NCBI GenBank assembly: GCA_022410635.1
Contig: JAJVDF010000415.1
Span: 621,967 to 685,966, forward strand
Length of the DNA: 64,000 bases
Reading direction: 5' to 3'
Source: Tretioscincus oriximinensis
Lineage: Eukaryota > Chordata > Lepidosauria > Squamata > Gymnophthalmidae
Below, piece by piece: positions 43,861-54,802 of the stretch; the first letter of the stretch is position 1, and each line of letters opens with the position of its first letter. The notes beneath the pieces are model-generated. The model searched no databases and was not told where the DNA came from. It saw only the letters and a list, made by a program, of their open reading frames with translations. Position numbers and translations under genes: made by a program.

Positions 43861-46544
43861 AATTCATATAACGAATCATTGAAAAACATTCCATACTGAA
43901 ATGTGCCTAACTGGGTGATATTGAAAGATTTTATCAGTCACAATCGTACATATTCTCTCTGTTTGACAATTCAGGAATACAAGTAAATACTGCTTCAGTG
44001 GCCCAAACTGATTGAGTCTCACCAAGACCCAGAATGAACAATGTTTGAACTTTTCTGACAGCTTATCTTCATTTCTATGTTCATATTTATGATTACATAT
44101 TAAACCAGAGCTAGATTTTTAAAAAANTTATTTTATCATAAAATTCTTCAAAGTACCACTGAAGATGATGAAATCATGCCCTCATAAATTGTACATCCAT
44201 GCACTTGTGCATGGAAATAGGGCAACATAATCACCACAAACCACCACAAGTAGATACATAATGACAGAAAGCATTTTGCAGGTCACTCTGTCACTACTCA
44301 AGCAAATCAATTCATCAGCAGTTTAACTAATTCAAGTTCTAACCTAATTAATGTAAAAAAAAAAAACCAATGTATGTTAATGAAGTTTTTAGCGGTGGTT
44401 TTCCCAATCCTTGGTCTTATATTAAAATCAATTCTTCCTTATACATGGATTCCCCATATATACTGTGCTGTAAGAACCAAATTACAATATGTAAGTAAGG
44501 AAGAAGGATGATTTTATTATATGTGTCACTGAACAAATGTGTGACATGACATGAAAAGAATCTGAATATTTTAGGGAGTTGAAAAATCGGAGTCATTATT
44601 TTTGAGAAATAGGAAGGTCAGTTTTTATTGATATATTGTTAGGTGTCATGGTACATTCTTGTATAAGCAGAAAGCTTGGTCATTTTTGAACTTCCACTTG
44701 AAGTTTCATATTGAGCAGCCCCAATGATGTGAGAAAAGGCTGCTGCACTTAGAAAGCCTATTTCAGATTGGACCTGTGATTCTCTGATCTTCAGAACCTG
44801 AAACAAGAGTTCTAATGCCCATGAACCTTCTGGAGCTCAAAGGTGTGGATTGCGGATATTTCAAAGGCACAGTTTTGTATGCCTCCAAAATGGATCCCTC
44901 TGCTACGNCAACCCATAGAGGCATGCAACTTTTCACACTTTTCAAACACAAGCCTACTGGCATTCAGATTTAGGGAGTCATTTTGGTCACCTAGACTGTA
45001 CTATGCCATATCCAAAACAGCTATATTATGTCAATGNTGCACCTGATTACTCCTGTTCTATAGTACCAGTGTTAAAGAAGAGACCCACAAGAGGGTCAGC
45101 TTCACATGATTTTGTTTTAANGGGAAGCGCAGAAAGGTTCCTTGTTACATTTTCCAATTAGTAATTCCAAGGGAGGAAAACTAATTACCATGAAAAGAAT
45201 GGCTGTGGATGTTTCTCTTTAATCAATACTAATTGGGTAGAATGTGAACTCAGCAGCAGCAATCTTCAAGAATTATTTATATTATTTTAATAATGATGAA
45301 AAAGGACAGCATGGGAAAGTATGTTCCAAATATTACCTTTATTGCTGTTCTGCATAAATTGAGGAACAAGAAAGCAAGAATCCATGCACATTTTATCTCC
45401 TGGGTTTCTAGAACCCTAGAAAATGAGCTCAACAAATAGTTTGAAGGGACATTTTGTTCTCATCTTGCAGAAATTTCAATCCAGACAATGGTCCTTACAT
45501 TTGAAAACAAAATGTTTTTCTAAACCCTACTTGCATCTTTTAGATTTGAAAGATGTTTCATTAAGCGACAATAGTAGTTATGATTATAAAGATTCCTGCT
45601 TTGCCATCAAGAGAACAGTGAAATGATTTATCTTAATTTCAAAAAAGCCTTACTATTTTTATAAAGTAAAAAGGTTCTTTTTTTAACATAAGTGAAATAC
45701 AGGAAAAGCTGATCTTTGCTGAACTCACCAGAATGTTCTTCATTTGCTCAGTTGATCTCTAGCTAGAAAATCTACATCTATAGTCCTAAGGGAAATAGCA
45801 AGGCAAGTATCAATATAATAAACAACAAGATTTAGACACAAAATTAATGGGAATAGTGAACATTTGACAACATAAGGAAAGTGCCTTGTCTCGACAACTT
45901 AAGCAGAAAAAAGATGGGAAATTGTGTTTCAAAAGTAACATTAACAAATGTTCAAAGTGAAATGGCTTGATTCTTGTATCCATCATCATCTATATCTGGT
46001 TAATGCCAGGGTATCCAGTTTCACACATACATTTCCCCATAGATAGTCTTTCTGACCTGTTAGTCAACAGGGAACATAGCCAATACTGCCAGAAATTTAG
46101 AAAGGATTCAATTGTGGAAGATTCCCTAGCTAGGCCTATTAGTGCTGGTATTCACAAACTGTGGAATACTCCCTTCTTCTTAGGCTTATTCACAAGCCAC
46201 CATCCCTCCCTTCTTCCCTCATTCTATGCATGTGTGTTAAAAATTAAAATATCCTTTGGATATTCTGCAAAATAGTTTCCTTTGGAAACTACCAAGTCTA
46301 GAATGGCATTTAAGTCAGAGTAGCAAGATTCAACAAAGGTGAGCAGGGCCCGCTGTTGGAAGGAAAAGACTGACATGAAGGCCAATGGACAATGTTCATT
46401 ACATAAAAAATGGATTTGAATTTTTATTACACTTATGACATTCGTGAACTGTTTCTTGTTTGATTAATTCAAAATCTAAATTTAGTCCTCTGTTGTCTGG
46501 GGTTTGGCATTCATGGCATTGGAAGGAGAAGCACTGATAAGAAC
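43861..46544. other. No firm feature
   Basis: Mostly unique AT-rich DNA. 46090-46275 could hold a very decayed L2 C-terminus (AGIHKLWNTP, SFYACVLK resembling AGPRLWNSLP, SFKKCLK), but I do not rely on it. Confidence 0.3.
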
Positions 46545-46732
46545 ATAACAATATCTTTGAATGTTGAACATAGAAGATCTTTGTACATGCACCTCTTTTA
46601 CCTGGCCTTTGGCTGAAGAAATGTCATCTCTGTCCCTACTTTTATACTGTTTTAATTTTGTATTGATGTTTTATTGTTGGCCGCCCTGAGACCTCGGATA
46701 TAGGGCAGGGTATAAGTATAAATAAATAAATA
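46545..46732 (+). mobile_element. L2 LINE 3' UTR
   Basis: CATGCACCTCTTTTACCTGG, CCTTTGGCTGAAGAAATGTC, TTTTATTGTTGGCCGCCCTG, AGACCTCGGATATAGGGC and TATAAATAAATAAATAA: the standard L2 3' end with intact (TAAA)n tail. It runs directly into a minus-strand CR1 end. Confidence 0.85.
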
Positions 46733-46734
46733 AC

Positions 46735-46935
46735 ATAAGAGGAGCCATGCTGAAACGGTCCGGAACCCATCTAGTCCAGCCTTCTGTCTCACACAGAGGC
46801 CCACCAATTCCACCTGGGCAGTCATGAACAGAAGAAGGCAAAATCTTCAACTGTTCTTGANGCCCTGCAAATGGCATTTCAAGAATACTGCCCGTTGCTC
46901 CACCTCAGAGACAGTATCAAAACATCCAACTTCCA
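46735..46935 (-). mobile_element. CR1 LINE 3' end, (TTCTTATG)n-tail subfamily
   Basis: ACATAAGAGGAGCCATGCTG, GTCTCACACAGAGGCCCACC, CCACCTGGGCAGTCATGAAC and GCCCTGCAAATGGCATTTCA parallel 39640-39800. More diverged than the long copy. Its end sits in the (TAAA)n tail of the L2, so it inserted there or both ends met by truncation. Confidence 0.85.
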
Positions 46936-47717
46936 TGAACTTTATCATGATTTATTTTTTCACTAGTGGAAATCAAAACATTATTTTTACATGAAAATAT
47001 TAAGCCTCAATATCAACATGAGAAATAAAGATAGCAGTCAAACAACCTCTTTGACATCTTAAATGCTGAGCTGAGTTTTGAAAAAAAATTATGTAACATT
47101 GTTTTCAATAACAGCAACAATTCTGAGTATGTTTCATGGCACAGGGATGTAATTCCTGTAGCCTATACATGTTTATGTATTTATAAACACAATATTCAAG
47201 TCTACTCCATTTTTCATAACAAAACATTTTTTTTATTTGAAACACAATCACATTCATTGAAGACCCCTTTTCTACTCAAAGACACTCATATCCAAGGTCA
47301 AGCAAATTTGCTTTTTTATATACTTCAAGCAGGAAATCCCCTCATATCTCGCTTCCTGGAATTAAAATGCAATCAAGGAGTTTAGAAAGAGAGAAAGATT
47401 CATTTATTTCTCCTATTGATTTGTTTACATCCCCAAGGATTTCTGAGATGTTGTTGTGATAGGTAATTCTCAAGTTTATCTTTTACTAAGTATAAGAAAT
47501 GCACTTGTGCTCTTATAGAAAATTTGTAAACAAATTGAACACTGTTCCATTCCAATAATTTCTCAAATAATATATTCAAAGGGAGATTTGTGCCATATGA
47601 TATGCAGGATATGCCCCAAATAATGTTAAGCATGTCTTGGATTGCATTTTGATGTTTCAGTTACCTGATTCACCTATGATTCATTAAAGTATTATAATTT
47701 TAAAAAATGCATTTTTT

Positions 47718-47957
47718 TTATTTGTACAATATATCTTCATTACATGACAGAGGCACTTTTTCCTCCTTTCTAGTTGGGCCATTTCCATTAGTCCTGATGG
47801 CATTTGGTTTGCAGTATTTGCTGCTACCCTGGCAATTGTGTTCTAACCAGCAACAGCAAAAAGGCCTTGTTCCTTGAACCAGATAGCTACAGAGGTGTGT
47901 TTCCCCACCAATCTGCTTAGTGAAGGAACTTGAAATACAACCTGTATCTTTATACAC
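47718..47957 (-). other. Unrecognised Cys-rich ORF, 79 codons
   Basis: The frame contains CISSSFTKQIGGETHLC, RPFCCCWLEHNCQGSSKYC: ten cysteines in 79 codons, with a CCC cluster of the kind seen in small extracellular domains such as type II activin/BMP receptors. The match is only superficial. No signal peptide, splice sites or promoter were seen. It could be a decayed exon or retrocopy, or chance. Confidence 0.15.
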
Positions 47958-48008
47958 CTGATTACTTGAGGAAAAGGGTTATGTAGTGAATACAGTATTA
48001 AGACAGAC

Positions 48009-48465
48009 TTGAGGACCATGCAGAGGTATAATGAGGGGTCACAATACCTAAGGCAACTCTCCAGATTATGTGCCCCTGGTCACACATTTAGCATCATTTC
48101 TCCTGGTACAAACATCTGGTGTTCACTCCCTGGCCACACTTACTTAACATGGTGCAGTTCGAAGACCTTCATTCTTGAATCCAGTGAGAGTAGGAAAAAG
48201 CTCTTTCCCTCCAGTGCATTGCATAGGAGTTTACACAACACAGAGAGGAAGCAGAATTTTCATACTTATGGCAACTTTAAAAGACAAAATGAAGGACTCA
48301 AAACTGTGTTTGGGAGACATGTGTGGAAGGGAAGGATTTTGCACAACTCCAATTTTTATGCCTGGGGGAAGGACTGTTCACTTTATTTTGCAAGATGTTC
48401 TTTTGACTGGGACCATGACTACATTTGAGTATTGTGCCCTCACACTAAATCCTAGCTTTTACTGA
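48009..48465 (+). other. Two overlapping unrecognised ORFs
   Basis: 139 codons (48009-48428) and 96 codons (48175-48465) overlap in different frames in a region of moderate GC. The second contains CLGDMCGREGFCTTPIFMPG. I recognise neither. Their proximity to the Cys-rich minus frame makes this a possible degenerate gene or unknown repeat, unproven. Confidence 0.15.
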
Positions 48466-48792
48466 GAATGTTCTGCTTCCTTTATATTTTCCACATGTCC
48501 TCATAACATGTACCCCCAGTTTCATTCACTTCTTCTTTTGTAGCATGTATTAACATGTTTATGAGTGCAACATACATGAGCAAGATGACACAATTAAGAA
48601 GGGGGACATTTCTAAGGAAGAATATAAGCAGTCTGCAGTAATTGTAGGGCAAGTGTCAGAAAAGCTAAAGCTGAATATGAACTGAGTCTTGCAAGGCATG
48701 TAAAAAGGAATAATAAAGGGTTTGGGGGGTACGTCAAAAGAAAAAGAAAAGCTAAAGATGCTATAGGAGTTCTACAGAGGGGAAATGGTGAA

Positions 48793-49540
48793 ATGATCAA
48801 AAACANTACTGAGAAAGCTAAACTTCTGAACACTTATTTTGCAACTGTTTTTTCTGAAAAAGGACATACAACAACAGCTGGCCTTCATTCTGCTATTGAA
48901 GGAACAAAAGAATCAAAACACTTAATAGACAGAGAAAAGGTGAGGGAACTCTTAGCTAATTTAAATGAATTCAAATCTCCAGGCCCAGATGAACTACATC
49001 CTAGGGTACTGAAGGAACTAGCAGAAGTAATAGCGGAACCACTTGCAGTGATCTTTGAAAATTCATGGACAACAGGAGAAGTCCCAGTAGAATGGAGAAG
49101 GGCAAATGTTGTCCCTATCTTCAAAAAGGGTAAAAAGGTGGAACCAGGAAACTACAGACCTGTGAGTCTGACTTCAATACCAGGAAAGCTCCTTGAACAA
49201 GTTATAAAGCAGCATGTATGCCAGCACTTGGATAGGAATACAGTAATTAATCAGAGCCAACATGGATTTGTAACAAACAAGTCATGCCAGACTAATCTAA
49301 TTTCTTTCTATGATAGAATTACCAAATGGGTTGATCAGGGAAATGCAGTAGATATGGTATATCTTGACTTCAGTAAAGCATTTGACAAAGTATCTCATTC
49401 CATCCTTATTGAAAAAATGGTCAAGTATGGGATTGACAAAACAATAGTTAGATGGATTGAAAACTGGCTCAGTGACTGTACTCAAAGAGTGATAATAAAT
49501 GGTTGCACATCCAATTGGAAGAATGTTTCAAGTGGGGTAC
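48793..49540 (+). pseudogene. CR1 ORF2 reverse transcriptase, open up to the gap
   Basis: About 249 codons without a stop: LLNTYFATVFSEKG, SPGPDELHPRVLKELAEVIA, VEWRRANVVPIFKKGKKVEP, GNYRPVSLTSIPGKLLEQVI (RT motifs 1-2), NQSQHGFVTNKSCQTNL (motif 2a), [13 protein letters not shown] (motif A, catalytic Asp) and [20 protein letters not shown]. Motif B starts at VSSGV, where the gap begins. The catalytic FADD box would lie in the gap. Residue 5 is ambiguous (N at 48806). Coding continuity extends 5' to about 48657 in the same frame. Confidence 0.9.
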
Positions 49541-50275
49541 NNNNNNNNNNNNNNNNNNNNNNNNNNNNNNNNNNNNNNNNNNNNNNNNNNNNNNNNNNNN
49601 NNNNNNNNNNNNNNNNNNNNNNNNNNNNNNNNNNNNNNNNNNNNNNNNNNNNNNNNNNNNNNNNNNNNNNNNNNNNNNNNNNNNNNNNNNNNNNNNNNNN
49701 NNNNNNNNNNNNNNNNNNNNNNNNNNNNNNNNNNNNNNNNNNNNNNNNNNNNNNNNNNNNNNNNNNNNNNNNNNNNNNNNNNNNNNNNNNNNNNNNNNNN
49801 NNNNNNNNNNNNNNNNNNNNNNNNNNNNNNNNNNNNNNNNNNNNNNNNNNNNNNNNNNNNNNNNNNNNNNNNNNNNNNNNNNNNNNNNNNNNNNNNNNNN
49901 NNNNNNNNNNNNNNNNNNNNNNNNNNNNNNNNNNNNNNNNNNNNNNNNNNNNNNNNNNNNNNNNNNNNNNNNNNNNNNNNNNNNNNNNNNNNNNNNNNNN
50001 NNNNNNNNNNNNNNNNNNNNNNNNNNNNNNNNNNNNNNNNNNNNNNNNNNNNNNNNNNNNNNNNNNNNNNNNNNNNNNNNNNNNNNNNNNNNNNNNNNNN
50101 NNNNNNNNNNNNNNNNNNNNNNNNNNNNNNNNNNNNNNNNNNNNNNNNNNNNNNNNNNNNNNNNNNNNNNNNNNNNNNNNNNNNNNNNNNNNNNNNNNNN
50201 NNNNNNNNNNNNNNNNNNNNNNNNNNNNNNNNNNNNNNNNNNNNNNNNNNNNNNNNNNNNNNNNNNNNNNNNNNN
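49541..50275. other. Assembly gap (735 N)
   Basis: The frames called across it are meaningless. By alignment to the related copy, the missing CR1 segment (24510-25371) is about 862 bases, so the gap size is roughly right but probably too short. Confidence 0.95.
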
Positions 50276-50372
50276 GGGATGGTTTAGTGAATCCTGCATC
50301 GAGCAGGGGGTTGGACCCGATGACCCTGGAGGTCCCTTCCAACTCTATGATTCTATGATTCTATGATTTAAT

Positions 50373-50837
50373 ATATACCAAGGCATGTTGAAAAACTAGA
50401 AATGTGCCCAGCAAAATGATCATTGGTTCAGTTCAAATCAAACCAAACCTTATTGAGTTTGGTTCAGTCTACAAGCAAGTTGAACAAGTTCAGGATGTTT
50501 TAAACCAATCCTCTAACCATTGGAAAAAATGCAATAAAAAACCCTGAAAAAGCCAGATGAGGGTTGAATCAAACTAGTTCAAATAAAATTGCATGGCTTT
50601 ACCCTTTGGGTTGGACAGCTTTTGGATTAAACTGAATCTTTCCAATCGGGATGGTTTCATTCTGTTTAAACTGGGTAAAACCATCCAGTTTGATTCAAAC
50701 TGGACCAAACCCAAAATAAATGTGCACATCTCTAAGAAATACAGAACTATGTTGTCTGAAATTACAGTGTANTAGCACATTCAGGCTACTTTTCCCCGAT
50801 TGGAATAAAATATCTACAGAATAATCTTCATAGCAAA
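50373..50837. other. No feature recognised
   Basis: AT-rich DNA rich in GTTCA/CAAAC words (GGTTCAGTTCAAATCAAACC, TTTGGTTCAGTC). Similar wording occurs at 43270-43560 and 58125-58180 (GTTCAAATCAAACC and the like), which may be an unrecognised diffuse repeat. Confidence 0.3.
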
Positions 50838-50945
50838 CTAGATTTATTATTTCTTTATTTGTACTTGTATCTGCCCTATACCCGAAGGTCTCAGGGCAGA
50901 CAACTATAGGGCGGCACATATAGCTTTTGTTGCTTTCTTTTGTTG
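50838..50945 (-). mobile_element. 3' half of the type 1 SINE
   Basis: TTTATTTGTACTTGTATCTG, CCCTATACCCGAAGGTCTCA, GGGCAGACAACTATAGGGCG and GCACATATAGCTTTTGTTGC match 22950-23030 closely. The tRNA head is missing. Confidence 0.8.
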
Positions 50946-52829
50946 CATGCAGAATCAACAGAGATTATCTAGCATGAGAGATATCAATATTGAAGGGCTT
51001 CTGATTTGCAGACATACTGTATACAATTGAGGAGCCCAAGATTCAAAGTCACAGGTATGAAAGGTCACTTGGGCCAACCACTTCCTCTTAGCTTCAATTA
51101 ATTCATAGTGTGGTTGTGATAAAATAGAGCATATGAAAATAGTGAATAGTGATTCTTTAGATGAGGAAAACATATCTCCCTAGGAATTGCTATTAAAATA
51201 ACTTTCCTTACCTGATTACAGTTGAATATCCAACATAAAAAGGGAAAGGCCAACAGACTAGTTAAGAAGCCCAAAGGTCTTTGAAAAAACCAACTCTCCA
51301 AATTAAAATGTATAATGCCATTTTTAATATACTGTTAAGGTTTGCTGAATAGATAATAAGGAATGATGATATTGATTCTTTCCCACAATCATAGGCATTG
51401 AATAAAAAGTTCAGAGTCATAATAAAGAACCAAGATATGTATTGTAATGCCTTGTATCACTCACCACCTTCTTTGCAACCCTATAAAGCAGCCTTGGGTT
51501 TAACATTTTAAACAAGATCTGTGATAAACACCAATATTGCTGCTCAAATATCTTTGCAACTTGAAAGACAATGCTAAAAGCCTTCTCATTTTCTAAATTT
51601 CCTCACACTTGCAATTACTAAATCCACACTGCTTTGTTGTTTGTCTAGAAATCAAGGGCTTTTTTCTTGGTTGATTGCAGCTAATAAAAGGGGGGACTAT
51701 TGTTGTTTTGAAGATAGAGAGGCTCTGGGTGGAATTCTGAAATGCTGCTTTTATGAAGAGGAAAATTATGTATTAGACGACAAGGACTGACATTTTAAAT
51801 GTGAACGTTTTCCCTTTCCGCTACCACTTTAAGGCATCTGCCCGTCTCCAGTGTCCTTTTTAGCAAACCCCTCTGATTATATGTAGAACCTTTTTACTTG
51901 TACCATATAATCTATTCTCAAGAGTTTCCTCTGTAACTTGCCTTCTTCAGTTTGACAGAGATTACTCCAAAAGCTCCTTTGCTTTAGGGCATAAAAAACC
52001 CCACTGATAATTTGTTCCTTGCCAAGAGATACAGATGCTAATCTGTGATAAAATGCAGTCTTGGTATTATCTCCTCATTGTATCAGCCAAGTTAATGTCA
52101 CAAGCAGAGGTGGATGAGGAGATTTAAGAATTAAACCGGCAAATGTTACGGGTGAAATCTAACTTGCTGTATATAATGTGTTCATTATTCAGATAATTAT
52201 CAAGATAATTTGGAAAACACACAGAACAGTTTCCCTAATGTCATTCAGAATGATCTACCAAGATTTCAAAACTTTAGTCACCTTTTGCTGATATGGTGCC
52301 CATTAGGCATCCTGTTTTGGACAATGTTTCAATAATAAAAAACATACAATAGTTTAGATTAGTGAGTCTCTAGAGATTGTCCGACATCAGCTTTCATGTG
52401 TTAGTCAGCAATGGGACATTGCTTCCAATATCTGCCTATGCAAAGTTTTCCTATCCCTTGTCTTAATAGAAGCAGCAACTCTGAAGTTTTAGTGCAACAT
52501 TTTGCATACTTTTTATGCTATTCACATGTAGTGAAAGGAAGGAGGGAAGGAAGAGCCTTAAGGACCAGCAGCACGTCATCCACTTGTTTTCTGACTTTTT
52601 ATCTCATCCCTTTAAGAAAAAACATNCCTTACATGGTCACAGACTCCACCACTATCAGCTAAAATATCCTATCNAATAATAACAAAACCAAGCATTAACT
52701 TTTTTATTTTTAACAGGAACAGTAACAGAGATACACATAAAAGAAAACATTTATGAGCTAAACCACCCTCCCTATTCCCCCTCTTTTCCTCATCCTACCA
52801 TCATCCTACCTATGTGAGACAGCAAAGAG
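50946..52829. other. Unique stretch; 51600-52300 is a conserved-element candidate
   Basis: No repeats recognised in about 1.9 kb, unusual for this window. 51600-52300 is compositionally balanced and holds GATA- and homeobox-like words (CAGATAATTATCAAGATAAT at 52190-52210). It could be an ancient regulatory element; only alignment to other reptiles and birds can tell. Confidence 0.3.
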
Positions 52830-53385
52830 CAGTGCTTTTTTTCCAGAACAAAAGGTGCCGGTACTAACACCGGAGGCAGCGGGGGGCGGGGAGGGGCAGC
52901 AGCGGTGGCTGCCGTCGCCGATAACGCCACCTCCTCCGCTAACGCCACGCTCCCCTCGCCAGCGGCTAACGCAGCAGTACCGGCACCTTTTATTTAGGCA
53001 GGGGGGGAGCAGGGGGGAGCGGAGGCGGCCGCCGCTCATTCTTGCGCTCCCCCGCCGCTGCTGCTGCCGCTGCCGCCCCCGCTAACTCCGCCCCCCACCA
53101 AAATAAAAGGTGCCGGTACTGCGGCGTTAGCCGCCGGCGAGGGGGGCATGGCGTTAGCGGAGGCCGATAACGCCGCTGCCTCCGATAACGCCACGTCCCA
53201 CTCGCCGGCGGCTAACACCGCAGTACNGGCACCTTTTATTTAGGCGGGGGAGCGGCGGGGGGAGTGGAGGCGGCCGCCCCCGCNAACTCTGCCCCCGCCC
53301 CCCGCTAACTCCGCCCCCACCCCCCCGCCTAAATAAAAGGTGCCGGAATTGCGTTCCTGCGCGTTCCGTCACAAAAAAAGCCCTG
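52830..53385. mobile_element. 556-bp GC-rich modular hAT element with 8-bp target duplication
   Basis: Left end CAGTGCTTTTTTTCCAGAAC, right end (inward) CAGGGCTTTTTTTGTGACGG: hAT-type CAG termini. GCAAAGAG stands on both sides (52822-52829, 53386-53393). The word AAAAGGTGCCGGTACT and its complement alternate five times: 52850-52865 (+), 52976-52996 (-), 53100-53120 (+), 53222-53242 (-), 53330-53346 (+). Between them lie blocks of about 75% or more G+C with CGCTAACGCC/GGCGTTAGC words. Non-coding. Confidence 0.85.
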
Positions 53386-53393
53386 GCAAAGAG

Positions 53394-53687
53394 CACATTT
53401 TTCATATTTATACATAAATTGTTCTAGAATCATTAGCATCGTATCAAATAAATATTGGATACTTCTTTCAAAAAAGCCCTGAGTAAATGCTACTTTTTTA
53501 TCCATGTTGTCCTAATCTGTATTCTAATGTCAGTCTTTTCCCCCCTCAAAACACCATATATCATAAAATCAATTATGTATTTATACCAATTTTCCAGGTT
53601 CAAGAGAGTTTTGTCTTTCCATCCTCTTGCTATAACCACATGTGCTCCGCAAATGACTTGTTTATTATCCCCTCTATTTCTTTACTT
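53394..53687. other. No feature recognised
   Basis: AT-rich unique-looking DNA. Confidence 0.4.
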
Positions 53688-53760
53688 TACTATTTGATTT
53701 ATACCCTGCCCACCCCACAAAGTGCTCTGGGCAGCTCACAATGCAATACAACCCCCAAAA
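53688..53760 (-). mobile_element. SINE/L2-type 3' tail
   Basis: TTTACTATTTGATTTATACC, CTGCCCACCCCACAAAGTGC and TCTGGGCAGCTCACAATGCA is the reverse complement of a GGCGGG..ATAAAT-type terminus, a variant of the other tails here. Confidence 0.5.
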
Positions 53761-53893
53761 TATAAAATAATTATATAAAACTAGTACAATACTACATGAA
53801 TTATATATACAGATCCAGGAGTTTTTTTTTNNAAAAAATACAATCATAACATATTCATATTTCAGTGCCATACCCCAATGTTTTACTCAACAC

Positions 53894-54802
53894 AAATACC
53901 TGGAAATGCACTTTGGGAGTCCAGGAATTGGGGGCGAAGGGAACNGCAAGTAGGCAGCAGGTGCGGTGTCTTTTCTTCCCGGGTAAAATTGCACCAGGAA
54001 CACTCGCTTCGGCTGCAGGAGAACTAGGGAGAGGCGGAGCATCAGCGCTGGTATTTAAGCACGTTTCTGCCCTCCCTAGATGCTGTTGCGACAAGAAAGC
54101 AAGACCCTCCCTCCCTTTCCCTTTCCTGTCATAGTACGGTGGGGCAGTAGCGCATCTCGGCTGGCCTGATGGGATAGTTTTAACTGGTGGACAGATTTCC
54201 CTTAACTATCCCAAAAATTTTGTGAGGGCCCCTCTAAAGGGGTTCAGCGTCACATGGCTTGCCTAAGGCATGGAATGAAGCCAATCGTGATCCTGAATTG
54301 GGGAGGGGGTGCTTCAATATAGGCTGCCATCTTGAGAGCCCCAAAAAACCCTCTTTGATCCTCATTTGGTCCGCCTCAAGCATTGGACTGGGCGGAGCTC
54401 ACTGAGGTGCCAACTGGTGACTGCCTTAAGCAAGGGCTGGGCAGAGCTGGGCATGTGAGCAAGTTGGGTGTTACCCGTCTTGTGCCGGGTGGGCCAGGCG
54501 GGGCTCGCGGGAAGCGAGCAGCGGATGTGGCAATTCCAAAGGGTGAATGGCGTTGGTCCCTGGAGCGCCCCAATGCGGGGCTGTGCAGGATTGTCAGCCA
54601 GATGCGCTTCCTTACACACTCCTACCTCATACTATGGCCTTTTATAGTTCCAATATTGTTCTATGATCCGATATTGTTCTATGATCCAATTTTGTTCTAT
54701 GATCCGACATTATACTTGAAGACAATTGTAAATTAAGTTTAATAAATGTTATATTATTACTATATAAGGTCTCACGGTGCCTGTTTTGCCTTAGCCCACC
54801 AA
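53894..54802 (+). repeat. Unclassified 0.9 kb dispersed repeat, copy 2
   Basis: 909 bases matching 15503-16439 end to end, about 90% identical by eye outside a variable block. That block (54110-54147 here, 15712-15784 there) is pyrimidine-rich (CCCTCCCTCCCTTTCCC) instead of the GATGGGCCAGGAGT doublet of copy 1. Stem, 18-base triplicate (54650-54706), AATAAA and both ends are shared. The 54383-54736 frame ends in (ILFYDP)3, which is just the triplicate translated. Confidence 0.75.

Larger units (their letters stand above)
46936..48576. other. Unique sequence with unrecognised ORFs
   Basis: No repeats recognised. Two groups of unusual open frames, 47718-47957 (-) and 48009-48465 (+), are listed separately. 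Confidence 0.35.
48577..50372 (+). mobile_element. Young CR1 LINE, (ATTCTATG)n tail, interrupted by assembly gap
   Basis: Starts in the region between endonuclease and RT (DDTIKKGDISKEEYKQ near 48580, then a frameshift at about 48635, then RASVRKAKAEYELSLARHVK). It is open from 48657 to the gap at 49541. After the gap, 50276-50372 is the CR1 3' end with GGACCCGATGACCCTGGAGG and three perfect ATTCTATG units. It is nearly identical to 23941-25461 where they overlap, hence recent. The 5' truncation is near 48577. Confidence 0.95.

Noticed and set aside
46090..46275. Decayed L2 ORF2 C-terminus
   Set aside because: Only loose wording (KLWNTP, SFYACVLK); no L2 3' UTR follows.
49469..50366. Frames of 262-521 codons across the N block
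   Set aside because: Most of each frame is the assembly gap; only the CR1 part of the plus frame before 49541 is real sequence evidence.
54383..54736. 117-codon frame ending in an ILFYDP hexapeptide repeat
   Set aside because: The hexapeptide is the 18-base triplicate of the 0.9 kb repeat translated; the antisense strand is equally open, so coding is not supported.
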